8,039 bases of DNA, taken from assembly GCA_012511315.1 (NCBI GenBank), contig JAAZGI010000175.1:1-8039 (forward strand), given 5' to 3'. Source of the stretch: Clostridium sp. (GTDB lineage Bacteria > Bacillota > Clostridia > Clostridiales > Clostridiaceae). The notes below the pieces were generated by a model. It did not search any database, was not told the DNA's origin, and saw only the letters and a list, made by a program, of their open reading frames with translations. This document shows, piece by piece, positions 1 to 5,631 of this stretch. The stretch's first letter is position 1, and each line of letters starts with the position of its first letter. A program made the translations under genes and the position numbers.

Positions 1-29
1 ATGAGACCTAAATTTGGAGGAAAATATAT

Positions 30-944
30 ATGATTAGAGTACTTGCCACAGATGGAATGGCTCCGCCAGCAGTTAAAAAACTAAAGGAACTGGGTTATGA
101 AGTCGTTGAGCAGTTTTATGAACCTGAAGATTTAAAGAAAGCGGTTCAGGATACTGATGTTATGGTGGTCCGTTCAGCTACCAAAGTAAGAAAAGATATC
201 ATCGATGCTGCCGCTGAAACTGGAAAATTGATGCTGGTTATTCGTGGTGGTGTCGGGATTGATAATATTGATAAAGACTATGCAGAAGAAAAGGGTGTTA
301 AGGTGACCAATACACCAGCGGCATCCTCTGCATCGGTTGCAGAGTTGGCAATTGGTCATATGTTTGCTATGGCTCGCAACATAGGAATAGCCAATGCTAC
401 CATGCGTCAAGGCGAATGGAACAAGAAAAAATATGAGGGAATCGAATTATCCGGTAAGACCTTGGGTCTTATAGGTTTTGGACGTATCGCTAGAGAAGTT
501 GCTAAGCGCGCCACAGCCTTAGGCATGAACGTTATTTATACGAAACGTTCCGGTGAGCTGGTTGAAGAGAAGACAGCGAAATTTGTGGATATGGATACAC
601 TATTAGCGGAATCAGATTTCATTTCCTTGCACATTCCAAAGCAGGCAGACAAGGATCATGTGATTGGGAAAGAAGAGATTGCTAAAATGAAAGATGGCGT
701 ATTTTTGGTAAACACGGCAAGAGGTGGCCTGATTGATGAAGATATGTTGGTGGAAGCCCTAGATTCAGGTAAAATTTCGGCTGTTGCTTTGGATGTTTAC
801 CGAGAAGAGCCTACGAAAAACACGAAAATTACATCGCACCCCAAGATTTCCATGACACCTCATATTGGAGCGGCTACAAAAGAAGCTCAGGTACGAATTG
901 GTGATGAAATCGTAGAAATTATTGAAAAATTCTTTAAGATATAA
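30..944 (+). CDS. serA: D-3-phosphoglycerate dehydrogenase (short form)
   Basis: Catalyses NAD-dependent oxidation of 3-phosphoglycerate to 3-phosphohydroxypyruvate, the first step of serine synthesis in the cytoplasm. The 304 residues form a D-2-hydroxyacid dehydrogenase fold: an N-terminal substrate half (about 1-95 plus the C-terminal end) wraps a Rossmann domain (about 96-280). Visible motifs are RGGVGIDNID (72-81), the nucleotide-binding GFGRIA (149-154), NTARGGLIDE (228-237), VYREEP (256-261) and TPHIGA (276-281). These supply the expected catalytic Arg231, Glu260 and His278. There is no C-terminal ACT or ASB domain, so serine feedback through such a domain is not expected; short SerAs of this kind are common in Clostridia. 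The ATG follows a TTGGAGG site (14-20) at 9 bases. The TGA of the ATGA at 30-33 could also end an upstream frame, so an upstream gene (serC in many relatives) may overlap or abut. A general 2-hydroxyacid dehydrogenase is the alternative, but the motifs and the DUF1015 neighbour favour SerA. Confidence 0.93.
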   Translation: MIRVLATDGMAPPAVKKLKELGYEVVEQFYEPEDLKKAVQDTDVMVVRSATKVRKDIIDAAAETGKLMLVIRGGVGIDNIDKDYAEEKGVKVTNTPAASSASVAELAIGHMFAMARNIGIANATMRQGEWNKKKYEGIELSGKTLGLIGFGRIAREVAKRATALGMNVIYTKRSGELVEEKTAKFVDMDTLLAESDFISLHIPKQADKDHVIGKEEIAKMKDGVFLVNTARGGLIDEDMLVEALDSGKISAVALDVYREEPTKNTKITSHPKISMTPHIGAATKEAQVRIGDEIVEIIEKFFKI

Positions 945-957
945 TAGGAGAAGAACG

Positions 958-2199
958 ATGAAAGTAAGACCTTTTAAGGCTATTCGACCCTCAAAAGAGA
1001 AAGCAAACCAAGTAGCAGCCCTTCCTTATGACGTGATGAACACTGATGAAGCTCGTATTATGGTTCAAGACAACCCATATTCTTTCCTGCACGTTGATAA
1101 GGCAGAAGTTGATTTGCCAAAGGATGTAGATCCCTACGATGATAAAGTGTACCTCAAGGCAAAAGCAAACATGGAGGCTTTCTTAGAAAAAGGGGTTTTA
1201 ATTCAAGATGAGAAGCCAGCCTTCTACATTTACCGTCTTATTATGGGGCAGGTCACACAAACAGGTATCGTTGGAGCAGCCTCTATAGATGATTACTTGG
1301 AAGATCGAATTAAGAAACATGAATTCACAAGAGAAGCGAAAGAAAAAGACCGGATTCGCCACGTGGATACCACCAATGCCAACACTGGGCCGATTTTCTT
1401 GACCTATCCTGAAAATGAAGAATTATCAGCTTTAGTAGCTGAGTTGACCAAGAAAGAAGCAGAATACGACTTCACATCAGAAGATGATGTGCAACACACC
1501 ATTTGGGTAGTGGATGACCGTGGAGCCATTGCGAGCATTGAAAAGGGATTTAAAAACATTTCGTCACTTTACATTGCTGATGGACACCATCGGGCAGCAT
1601 CCGCTGTTAAAGTTGGCAGAATGCGCCGAGAGGCAAACCCAGGCTATACAGGAGATGAGGAGTTTAATTATTTCTTGTCCGTGATGTTCCCAGCCAATCA
1701 GTTAGAAATTTTAGATTACAATCGTATCATTAAAGATCTCAATGGACACACAGAAGAAGAATTGATCGAATTGCTCAAAGAAAAATTTGAGGTAGAAAAA
1801 TATGAAGGTGCAGGTCCATACCACCCAGAGAGTAAGCATAGCTTTGGTTTATATTTATCTGGAAAATGGTATAAACTTCGCGCCAAACCAGAAATATTAA
1901 AAGGACAAGATGTGTTGAAGATGTTGCCTGTTTCCGTCTTATCGGATCATGTGCTAGACCCAATATTTGGGATTAAAGATCAAAGGACATCCGAGCGAAT
2001 TGACTTTGTTGGTGGAATTCGTGGATTGGAAGAGTTAGAAAAACGGGTGAATGAAGGGTTTGCAGCTGCCATTGCACTGTACCCCACAGACATCGAAGAT
2101 TTGATGGAAATAGCAGATTCAGGTCGAGTCATGCCTCCAAAATCTACTTGGTTTGAACCCAAGTTACGCTCTGGTTTATTTATTCATGAGTTGGAATAA
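958..2199 (+). CDS. DUF1015 family protein, serA-linked
   Basis: A 413-residue soluble protein of the DUF1015 family, whose biochemical role is not settled. Family hallmarks are present in order: RPFKAIRP (4-11), LPYDVM (22-27), NPYSFLHV (39-46), KKHEFTREAKEKDR (119-132), ANTGPIFLTY (141-150) and ADGHHR (207-212). There is no signal peptide or membrane helix. The start is placed at the ATG at 958 because AGGAG (946-950) precedes it by 7 bases. A longer frame from a TTG at 922 would run inside serA and lacks such a site. The gene begins 13 bases after the serA stop, so the two are surely co-transcribed, and this pairing recurs in Clostridia. The ADGHHR motif resembles the DGHHR/GxxR-type motif of the ParB/sulfiredoxin superfamily, which includes the free-serine kinase SerK. 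A serine- or phosphoserine-related enzymatic role is therefore an inference from motif plus context, not shown. The family assignment is firm; the function is open. Confidence 0.9.
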   Translation: MKVRPFKAIRPSKEKANQVAALPYDVMNTDEARIMVQDNPYSFLHVDKAEVDLPKDVDPYDDKVYLKAKANMEAFLEKGVLIQDEKPAFYIYRLIMGQVTQTGIVGAASIDDYLEDRIKKHEFTREAKEKDRIRHVDTTNANTGPIFLTYPENEELSALVAELTKKEAEYDFTSEDDVQHTIWVVDDRGAIASIEKGFKNISSLYIADGHHRAASAVKVGRMRREANPGYTGDEEFNYFLSVMFPANQLEILDYNRIIKDLNGHTEEELIELLKEKFEVEKYEGAGPYHPESKHSFGLYLSGKWYKLRAKPEILKGQDVLKMLPVSVLSDHVLDPIFGIKDQRTSERIDFVGGIRGLEELEKRVNEGFAAAIALYPTDIEDLMEIADSGRVMPPKSTWFEPKLRSGLFIHELE

Positions 2200-2213
2200 T
2201 GATAACTAACCTA

Positions 2214-2273
2214 AAAAAATAGCTATAACTAGAGCCATGACCTAAGCAAAGCTGAGGCATGGCTCTAGTTATA
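2214..2273. terminator. 16-bp perfect hairpin after serA-DUF1015
   Basis: Bases 2224-2239 (TATAACTAGAGCCATG) pair perfectly with 2258-2273. The loop can extend the stem through CCTAAGC/GCTGAGG with one mismatch. It lies 24 bases after the DUF1015 stop and most likely ends the operon. On the plus strand the tail (ATAAAGAACTTTT) is poor in T. On the left there is a run of seven A (2214-2220), so the canonical T-tract faces the minus strand, where no gene needs it nearby. Confidence 0.6.
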
Positions 2274-2280
2274 TAAAGAA

Positions 2281-2572
2281 CTTTTAAATAAAAACTGAAT
2301 TTGAGTAATAGGGTGCAATTCATTCCATAGTTGACGAAGGAGCTAGCAGGATAAAAAAAGATAAACTTAGAAAAATTTTAAAAAATGAGTTTATAGAGGT
2401 AAGCTAAGAGAATAATCTTTAAAAAGAGAAGGTACGCTCCCACACTAAAAATTAAACCGGTGAGCGGCGGCCAGTCTATGAAAAAGACGACGAGCATGTT
2501 CAGACTATTTTATACACAGTTTGCCGGATTGAGCATTTTCGATTGGAATTAAATTTAAAGGGGATTGATTGT
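2281..2572. other. intergenic region without a recognisable gene
   Basis: About 290 bases between the operon hairpin and the NERD gene. No ORF with a start and ribosome binding site is visible. Most of it is very A-rich; an imperfect inverted pair TAAACTTA/TGAGTTTA lies near 2364-2394. From 2456 the NERD reading frame is open without a start codon until TTG at 2543. The stretch around 2456-2475 is locally GC-rich (GGTGAGCGGCGGCC), unlike its surroundings, which could be a remnant of an older gene. No convincing promoter for the NERD gene was found. Confidence 0.45.
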
Positions 2573-2956
2573 TTGAAAATTATTATGGGGTATCTTTTAT
2601 TGGTTTCAGGCGTAATAACCTTATTTAGGTTTATGAAATTCAAAGGGTCAGATTACAAGAATGCGAGTGGAAACGGATTTGTAAAGACCTGCCTAGATAA
2701 AGGAGCGTATGGAGAATTCCTTATATACTGCGAACTTGAAAAAATGAAAGGGAAGTTCAAAGTACTGACTAACGTTTATTTAAACAAAGGAGATGGGCTA
2801 ACCACAGAGATTGACTTAATTCTATTCGGAGAAACAGGATGTTATATTATTGAATCAAAAAACTATAAAGGATGGATTTTTGGAGATGAAAAGCATAAGA
2901 ACTGGACTCAAACCTTAAAAAACAATAGAAAGAATAAATTTTTTAATCCAATCTGA
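2573..2956 (+). CDS. N-terminal NERD-domain fragment (127 aa)
   Basis: This is the product expected if translation ends at the internal TGA. Residues 3-21 form one hydrophobic membrane helix followed by basic residues (RFMKFK), suggesting an N-terminal anchor with the rest in the cytoplasm. The NERD core occupies about 43-127: GAYGEF (44-49, Glu48), TTEIDLI (77-83, Asp81), IIESKNYKG (92-100, Glu94 and Lys96), W111 with Q113, and FFNPI at the end. Glu48, Asp81 and Glu94-x-Lys96 match the restriction-endonuclease-like residues of the family. All putative catalytic positions are upstream of the stop, but the last core helix (QN..H...LK) is lost, so folding is doubtful. The TTG start at 2573 is preferred on its AAGGGG site; a longer form from TTG 2543 adds ten residues. 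Confidence 0.6.
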   Translation: MKIIMGYLLLVSGVITLFRFMKFKGSDYKNASGNGFVKTCLDKGAYGEFLIYCELEKMKGKFKVLTNVYLNKGDGLTTEIDLILFGETGCYIIESKNYKGWIFGDEKHKNWTQTLKNNRKNKFFNPI

Positions 2957-2980
2957 CAAAACAAGGGACACATCAGTGCT

Positions 2981-3274
2981 TTGAAAAAAACAATGAATCG
3001 CGACGAACCAGGGATGTATAAGTCCTACATTGTTTTTGGTAATCGAGCCACACTAAAGAAGATTCATGTGGTTGAGGAAGAAGTTAAAGTTATTCGGAGA
3101 AGTCAATTGTTAAAGGAGCTTAAGGAGGATGTCCTAAGATCGGAAAGGATATTTACGACAAATGAAGTTGATCAGATTCATCATGAATTGAAAAGATATT
3201 GTTTGGTCGATGATAGGGCAAAGCAGAAACACATAGAAGGAATAAGAAAAAATCGATCATTGAACAGAAATTAA
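2981..3274 (+). CDS. C-terminal remainder of the split NERD protein
   Basis: A 97-codon open stretch in the same frame as the NERD fragment, beginning eight codons after its TGA. It would have to start at TTG 2981 or ATG 2993. The only purine-rich site (AAGGGA at 2963-2968) is 12 bases from the TTG, so independent translation looks weak. The sequence includes SYIVFGNRATLKKIHV, which fits the beta-strand following the NERD core where relatives read like 'vVFs..a.L..i'. It then runs into a charged, helical tail rich in Lys, Arg and Glu. There is no separate domain. It is best read as the broken-off end of the upstream gene, not as its own protein. Confidence 0.35.
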   Translation: MKKTMNRDEPGMYKSYIVFGNRATLKKIHVVEEEVKVIRRSQLLKELKEDVLRSERIFTTNEVDQIHHELKRYCLVDDRAKQKHIEGIRKNRSLNRN

Positions 3275-3289
3275 GTGGTTATTTTGTTT

Positions 3290-3331
3290 AAAAAAAGGCT
3301 ATCGAAATCCTACGGAGGTTTTCGATAGCCT
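3290..3331 (-). terminator. rho-independent terminator of marR
   Basis: A perfect 12-bp stem, AGGCTATCGAAA (3296-3307) against 3320-3331, with a 12-base loop. Seven A on the left (3290-3296) become a T-tract on the minus strand. It sits 40 bases past the marR stop, so it terminates that gene. On the plus strand the hairpin could also slow transcription from the NERD gene, but its tail (ATGTTTGAT) is weak. Confidence 0.85.
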
Positions 3332-3370
3332 ATGTTTGATATAGATTAAATGCCGTTTTTACACAATTCA

Positions 3371-3949
3371 TCAATTCTCAGGGATATCTTTATTTGAATT
3401 GTTTGGTTTGGATTTCTTGTTTTTATCAGGGGTAGAATCCAGCTCTTCACTTTCCTCACCACCGGATGATTCATCTGGAACATAGCTGAAATCGTCATCC
3501 TGCATTAGTTCTGAAACCCGCTTTATTAAATTTAAAAGCTCAGAGGAATGAACGATGATTTGTTCAAGCTCTTCTGCTGTGTAATCGGCAAACATTTCTT
3601 CTACAAAGCTAGTATTGGCAACTTTTAAATCTTCATAAAAAACTTTGCCAGATGGGGTTAAGCTTAATCGGATAATTCGACGGTCATTTTCATCGCGGTT
3701 TCGTTCAAGATACCCTTTTTTAACCAGCGAATCAAGAATTGGCGTCATATTGGGCTTGGAAATCTTAAAGTATTTAGCAACATCTGTCACCGAGGAGTTG
3801 TCCCGCCGTCTTAAGTAGAAGAGCACTGAAAACTGAGATGGTGTCAAATGAATTGCTTTTGATAGTGTTAGGGGATTAAAAACCCTCTTATGTAGTATGA
3901 TCATTAGATCAAACAAGTAGGATGTGACTTGAGGATAATTTTTACTCAT
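3371..3949 (-). CDS. MarR-family winged-helix transcriptional regulator with acidic tail
   Basis: A 192-residue DNA-binding regulator. The winged helix spans about 34-101: LTPSQFSVLFYL (35-46), helix-turn-helix TDVAKYFKISKPNMTPILDSLVKKGYLER (55-83) and the wing with DENDRR (86-91) followed by RLSLTPSG. Flanking helices for dimerisation lie at about 8-33 and 105-145. MarR proteins are usually 140-160 residues; here about 45 extra residues (148-192) form a low-complexity tail, first acidic (Asp/Glu/Ser) then Lys/Asn-rich, probably disordered. There is no cysteine, which argues against OhrR-like thiol sensing. The start is the ATG at 3949: AAGGAG (3958-3963) precedes it by 8 bases and overlaps the alternative GTG at 3958, which rules that GTG out. 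It is transcribed away from the lipoprotein gene, probably as a single-gene unit. The TTTATCATAAA site in its leader suggests autoregulation. The ligand is unknown. Confidence 0.9.
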   Translation of the reverse strand: MSKNYPQVTSYLFDLMIILHKRVFNPLTLSKAIHLTPSQFSVLFYLRRRDNSSVTDVAKYFKISKPNMTPILDSLVKKGYLERNRDENDRRIIRLSLTPSGKVFYEDLKVANTSFVEEMFADYTAEELEQIIVHSSELLNLIKRVSELMQDDDFSYVPDESSGGEESEELDSTPDKNKKSKPNNSNKDIPEN

Positions 3950-4013
3950 TATGCTCACTCCTTGTTAAAGTCTTATTTTTTTGATGGTTTTAAAAAATTC
4001 TTAAGATATGCAG

Positions 4014-4024
4014 TTTATCATAAA
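4014..4024. promoter_or_regulatory. candidate MarR operator in the marR leader
   Basis: TTTATCATAAA is a perfect palindrome around a central C. It begins roughly 7 bases after the predicted transcription start of marR, a usual place for an autorepressor. The same 11 bases occur inside a 15-bp palindrome upstream of xpaC (7777-7791). AT-rich sequence makes short palindromes common, so this is a hypothesis. Confidence 0.4.
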
Positions 4025-4036
4025 GAAGTTATATAA

Positions 4037-4065
4037 ATCATACCCAATTTTTAGAGTTATTACAA
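4037..4065 (-). promoter_or_regulatory. sigma-70 type promoter of marR
   Basis: On the minus strand TTGTAA (4060-4065) is followed after exactly 17 bases by TATGAT (4037-4042). Transcription would start near 4030, giving an 80-base leader before the marR ATG. It is the best box pair in the upstream region. Confidence 0.6.
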
Positions 4066-4122
4066 ACTTATAAAGGTTAACAGTTGATAAATATTTCATA
4101 ATTACTTAAACCGCCAATTGGT

Positions 4123-4148
4123 ATACTTTACTCCATGAGATAAAGTAT
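4123..4148. repeat. inverted repeat ATACTTTA/TAAAGTAT
   Basis: Eight perfect pairs (4123-4130 with 4141-4148). An inner CTC/GAG stem closes a CAT loop if one A is bulged. It lies about 60 bases upstream of the marR -35 box and 250 bases upstream of the lipoprotein gene. It could be an operator or the first stem of a structured transcript. Confidence 0.45.
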
Positions 4149-4178
4149 GTTGAAGAATTTCACTTTTTTATGCATAGA

Positions 4179-4252
4179 GGGTATACAAACACTATCCCCA
4201 ATCTCAGAGAAGGAACTTCTCTGAGATTCAATTGAGAGGTTGGCTAGTCAAC
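4179..4252. repeat. cluster of inverted repeats in the marR-lipoprotein gap
   Basis: Three elements follow one another. GGG-T-ATA pairs with TATCCC (4179-4198, one bulged T). AATCTCAGAGAAG pairs perfectly over 13 bp with CTTCTCTGAGATT around a GAA loop (4200-4228). GTTGGCTAGTCAAC is a quasi-palindrome (4239-4252). No T-tract follows the 13-bp stem, so it is not an ordinary terminator on the plus strand, and no gene ends here. Role unknown. Confidence 0.55.
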
Positions 4253-4340
4253 TGTGAATTATCTCAGTGTCTTTCTCCTAATTTCCTTTACGCCCCTGAA
4301 TCGGCGGGAAATAATATTTTTGGTGCTGGCTGAGGATTTA

Positions 4341-4369
4341 TTGCTTAAGCTTCCTTTGACAGGTAAACT
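4341..4369 (+). promoter_or_regulatory. possible promoter of the lipoprotein gene
   Basis: TTGCTT (4341-4346), 17 bases, then TAAACT (4364-4369), giving a leader of about 25 bases before the ATG at 4402. A TTGACA at 4356-4361 has no good -10 box at the right distance (TATAGA only after 14 bases). Either box pair is weak evidence. Confidence 0.3.
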
Positions 4370-4401
4370 AAAGGATATAGAGTAGCAAGAGGAGTGGAAT
4401 A

Positions 4402-5310
4402 ATGAATAAAACCAAGTCTAAGATAGAAAGAAAAATAATGATTATAAAAAGAGGTGTATGGATGATGGCTTTCCTAGTGGCTTTATCAGGGTGCCAGATT
4501 CAAACAAAGCCTTCGACTAGTCCCGAAGGTAGTTCTTCAACATCAGTTAGCGATGCCAAGGAACTGACTGATGCCAGTAGCCTGACGAACTCATTAGGAC
4601 AAGGGCAGTCAACTCCAAGCACGGTTAGTGAATCCACAAAAACTCCGGAGACTTCTCAACCTGTGGTTAGTACAACGACAGGAAGTTCGGCCTTGGTAAA
4701 GTATAAGGACTCACGAGAATCCTTGCAAAGTGAAAAAATGACTCATTTGTGGTCGGTAGAAAGCAACTTTCCTCTAAAAACGGGACAGATTATTCATGAA
4801 TCTAACTTTGATGTAGATGGGAATTTAACGACTGGATGGGGTCAGGTGGAGGAAACGGAAGGGGTCGAGTCCTTAAAAACAACTTGGTATCAAACAAAGG
4901 CAGAATTGGTGATAGAAGAAGCCGGAGGTTTTCAGCGATATCCATTGGATCAAGTTCAAAATGAAAATAAATATGATTTTAATCGCCTCCTTGAAAAAGT
5001 TCTGACGGATTATTCAGTGAGTAAAGAAAACAAAGAGTTTTTTGTCAAGTTGACTACACAAGATGAAAACTTGATTCAAGAATTAATGGAATATTTAGGC
5101 TATCGGAAAGCCGAACAAGATGCCTATCAAGGGAATTTATATCTTGAAGCCAGGCTAGATGAGGTTAGCGGGAATCTATTGACTATAAATTATGTGTTTA
5201 AACAGCGAATTGCTGGATATACAGATAATGGCTCGATTTCCTTTAAAGACTGGAATATTCCCGTTTCTGTTGTGATACCAGAAGAGGCTCGAGAAGCAGG
5301 TGAACCTTAA
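4402..5310 (+). CDS. predicted lipoprotein with Ser/Thr-rich linker
   Basis: A 302-residue secreted, lipid-anchored protein. The signal peptide has a long basic n-region (1-18), a hydrophobic core WMMAFLVAL and a lipobox LSGC with the modified Cys at 31, so the mature protein should sit on the outer face of the membrane. Residues 32-97 are a flexible linker rich in Ser, Thr, Pro and Gln. Residues 98-302 form the folded part, with alternating beta-like segments typical of LolA/LppX-like or DUF6612-type lipoproteins; this match is from general pattern only. It contains no cysteine after 31. AAGAGGAG (4387-4394) precedes the ATG by 7 bases. An internal ATG at codon 13 would give a more usual signal length but has a poor ribosome site. 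The gene is divergent from marR and apparently monocistronic, ending at the terminator at 5454. Substrate and role are unknown. Confidence 0.82.
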   Translation: MNKTKSKIERKIMIIKRGVWMMAFLVALSGCQIQTKPSTSPEGSSSTSVSDAKELTDASSLTNSLGQGQSTPSTVSESTKTPETSQPVVSTTTGSSALVKYKDSRESLQSEKMTHLWSVESNFPLKTGQIIHESNFDVDGNLTTGWGQVEETEGVESLKTTWYQTKAELVIEEAGGFQRYPLDQVQNENKYDFNRLLEKVLTDYSVSKENKEFFVKLTTQDENLIQELMEYLGYRKAEQDAYQGNLYLEARLDEVSGNLLTINYVFKQRIAGYTDNGSISFKDWNIPVSVVIPEEAREAGEP

Positions 5311-5367
5311 ACCTTCTGGGATTAAAGAGCTAAGAATTGTTCTTCTTAAAAATTAAACAAATTGTCC

Positions 5368-5423
5368 AACCTAAATTATGTAACTTAAATTATCTACACT
5401 AAATTTTCTAATCTAAGTTATTG
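5368..5423. repeat. four degenerate 14-base tandem repeats
   Basis: The units are AACCTAAATTATGT, AACTTAAATTATCT, ACACTAAATTTTCT and AATCTAAGTTATTG, back to back with no gap, sharing a core of nTAAATTnTnT. A weaker fifth unit may lie just upstream (5354-5367). They sit between the lipoprotein stop and its terminator, so they would be transcribed as 3' untranslated RNA. The rest of 5311-5453 shows nothing else of note. Confidence 0.6.
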
Positions 5424-5453
5424 AAATTATTAGGTGAAAATAAAAATGAAAAT

Positions 5454-5505
5454 AAAAACAACTGATTTTCAAAACTCAATTGAGTCATAAAATCAGTTGT
5501 TTTTT
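5454..5505. terminator. bidirectional terminator between the lipoprotein and telA
   Basis: A perfect 16-bp stem, AAAAACAACTGATTTT (5454-5469) with 5489-5504. The loop contains the 12-bp palindrome ACTCAATTGAGT (5474-5485). Six T (5500-5505) serve the plus strand. On the minus strand the left arm reads as GTTTTTATTTTCATTTTT, serving the convergent xpaC-telA operon. The 126 bases from here to the telA stop (5506-5631) show no gene. Confidence 0.9.
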
Positions 5506-5631
5506 ATCTTTGTAATTTAGTTGAAATATAAAACCGTGAGACCATAAACAGCGAAGATCTTTAGAAGCTAATGATGCTTATCTAGCTCATTCTAAGCCGA
5601 TTAATGAATATCTACCTACAATGAGGCCTCT

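Larger units (their letters stand above)
2573..3274 (+). pseudogene. NERD-domain membrane-anchored nuclease-like protein, interrupted by in-frame TGA
   Basis: One continuous frame of 233 codons apart from a single TGA at 2954-2956 (codon 128). The reading frame before and after the stop is identical, and the family motif runs straight across it: KFFNPI, stop, QNKGHISALK. NERD proteins normally have F.NP..QN..H.. here with a sense codon at the stop position, so the simplest reading is a point mutation such as TGG to TGA. A sequencing error or a programmed event is possible. Start: TTG at 2573 with AAGGGG (2558-2563) nine bases upstream. A TTG at 2543 in the same frame has no such site. The gene stands alone, without operon partners, between two hairpins. 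NERD domains are predicted to act on DNA or in DNA processing; no substrate can be stated here. The absence of any other lesion suggests the mutation is recent or tolerated. Confidence 0.75.

Noticed and set aside
1..33. A frame from ATG at 1 to TGA at 33 (ten codons), overlapping the serA start as ATGA, possibly the end of serC.
   Set aside because: Any of the three frames could be the end of the upstream gene (stops also at 2-4 and 9-11), and ten residues do not allow recognition.
174..410. Minus-strand ORF inside serA.
   Set aside because: Shadow of serA with no ribosome site or recognisable protein pattern; the same holds for the minus-strand ORFs at 1775-1963 and 1980-2162.
922..957. 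Extended DUF1015 start at TTG 922.
   Set aside because: It overlaps serA, has no ribosome site and adds residues not in the family; the ATG at 958 has AGGAG at proper spacing.
2954..2992. The internal TGA of the NERD gene as a selenocysteine codon: a small hairpin (CAAGG paired with CTTTG) follows a few bases later.
   Set aside because: The stem is short with a wobble and mismatches and lies closer to the TGA than a typical bacterial SECIS loop. The residue is not a catalytic Cys position in the NERD family, so a nonsense mutation is simpler.
3950..3958. GTG at 3958 as the marR start.
   Set aside because: It overlaps the AAGGAG ribosome site itself; the ATG at 3949 is 8 bases from that site.
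4200..4228. The 13-bp stem as a terminator.
   Set aside because: No T-tract follows on the plus strand, the minus-strand flank (GGGGATAG) has none either, and no gene ends nearby.
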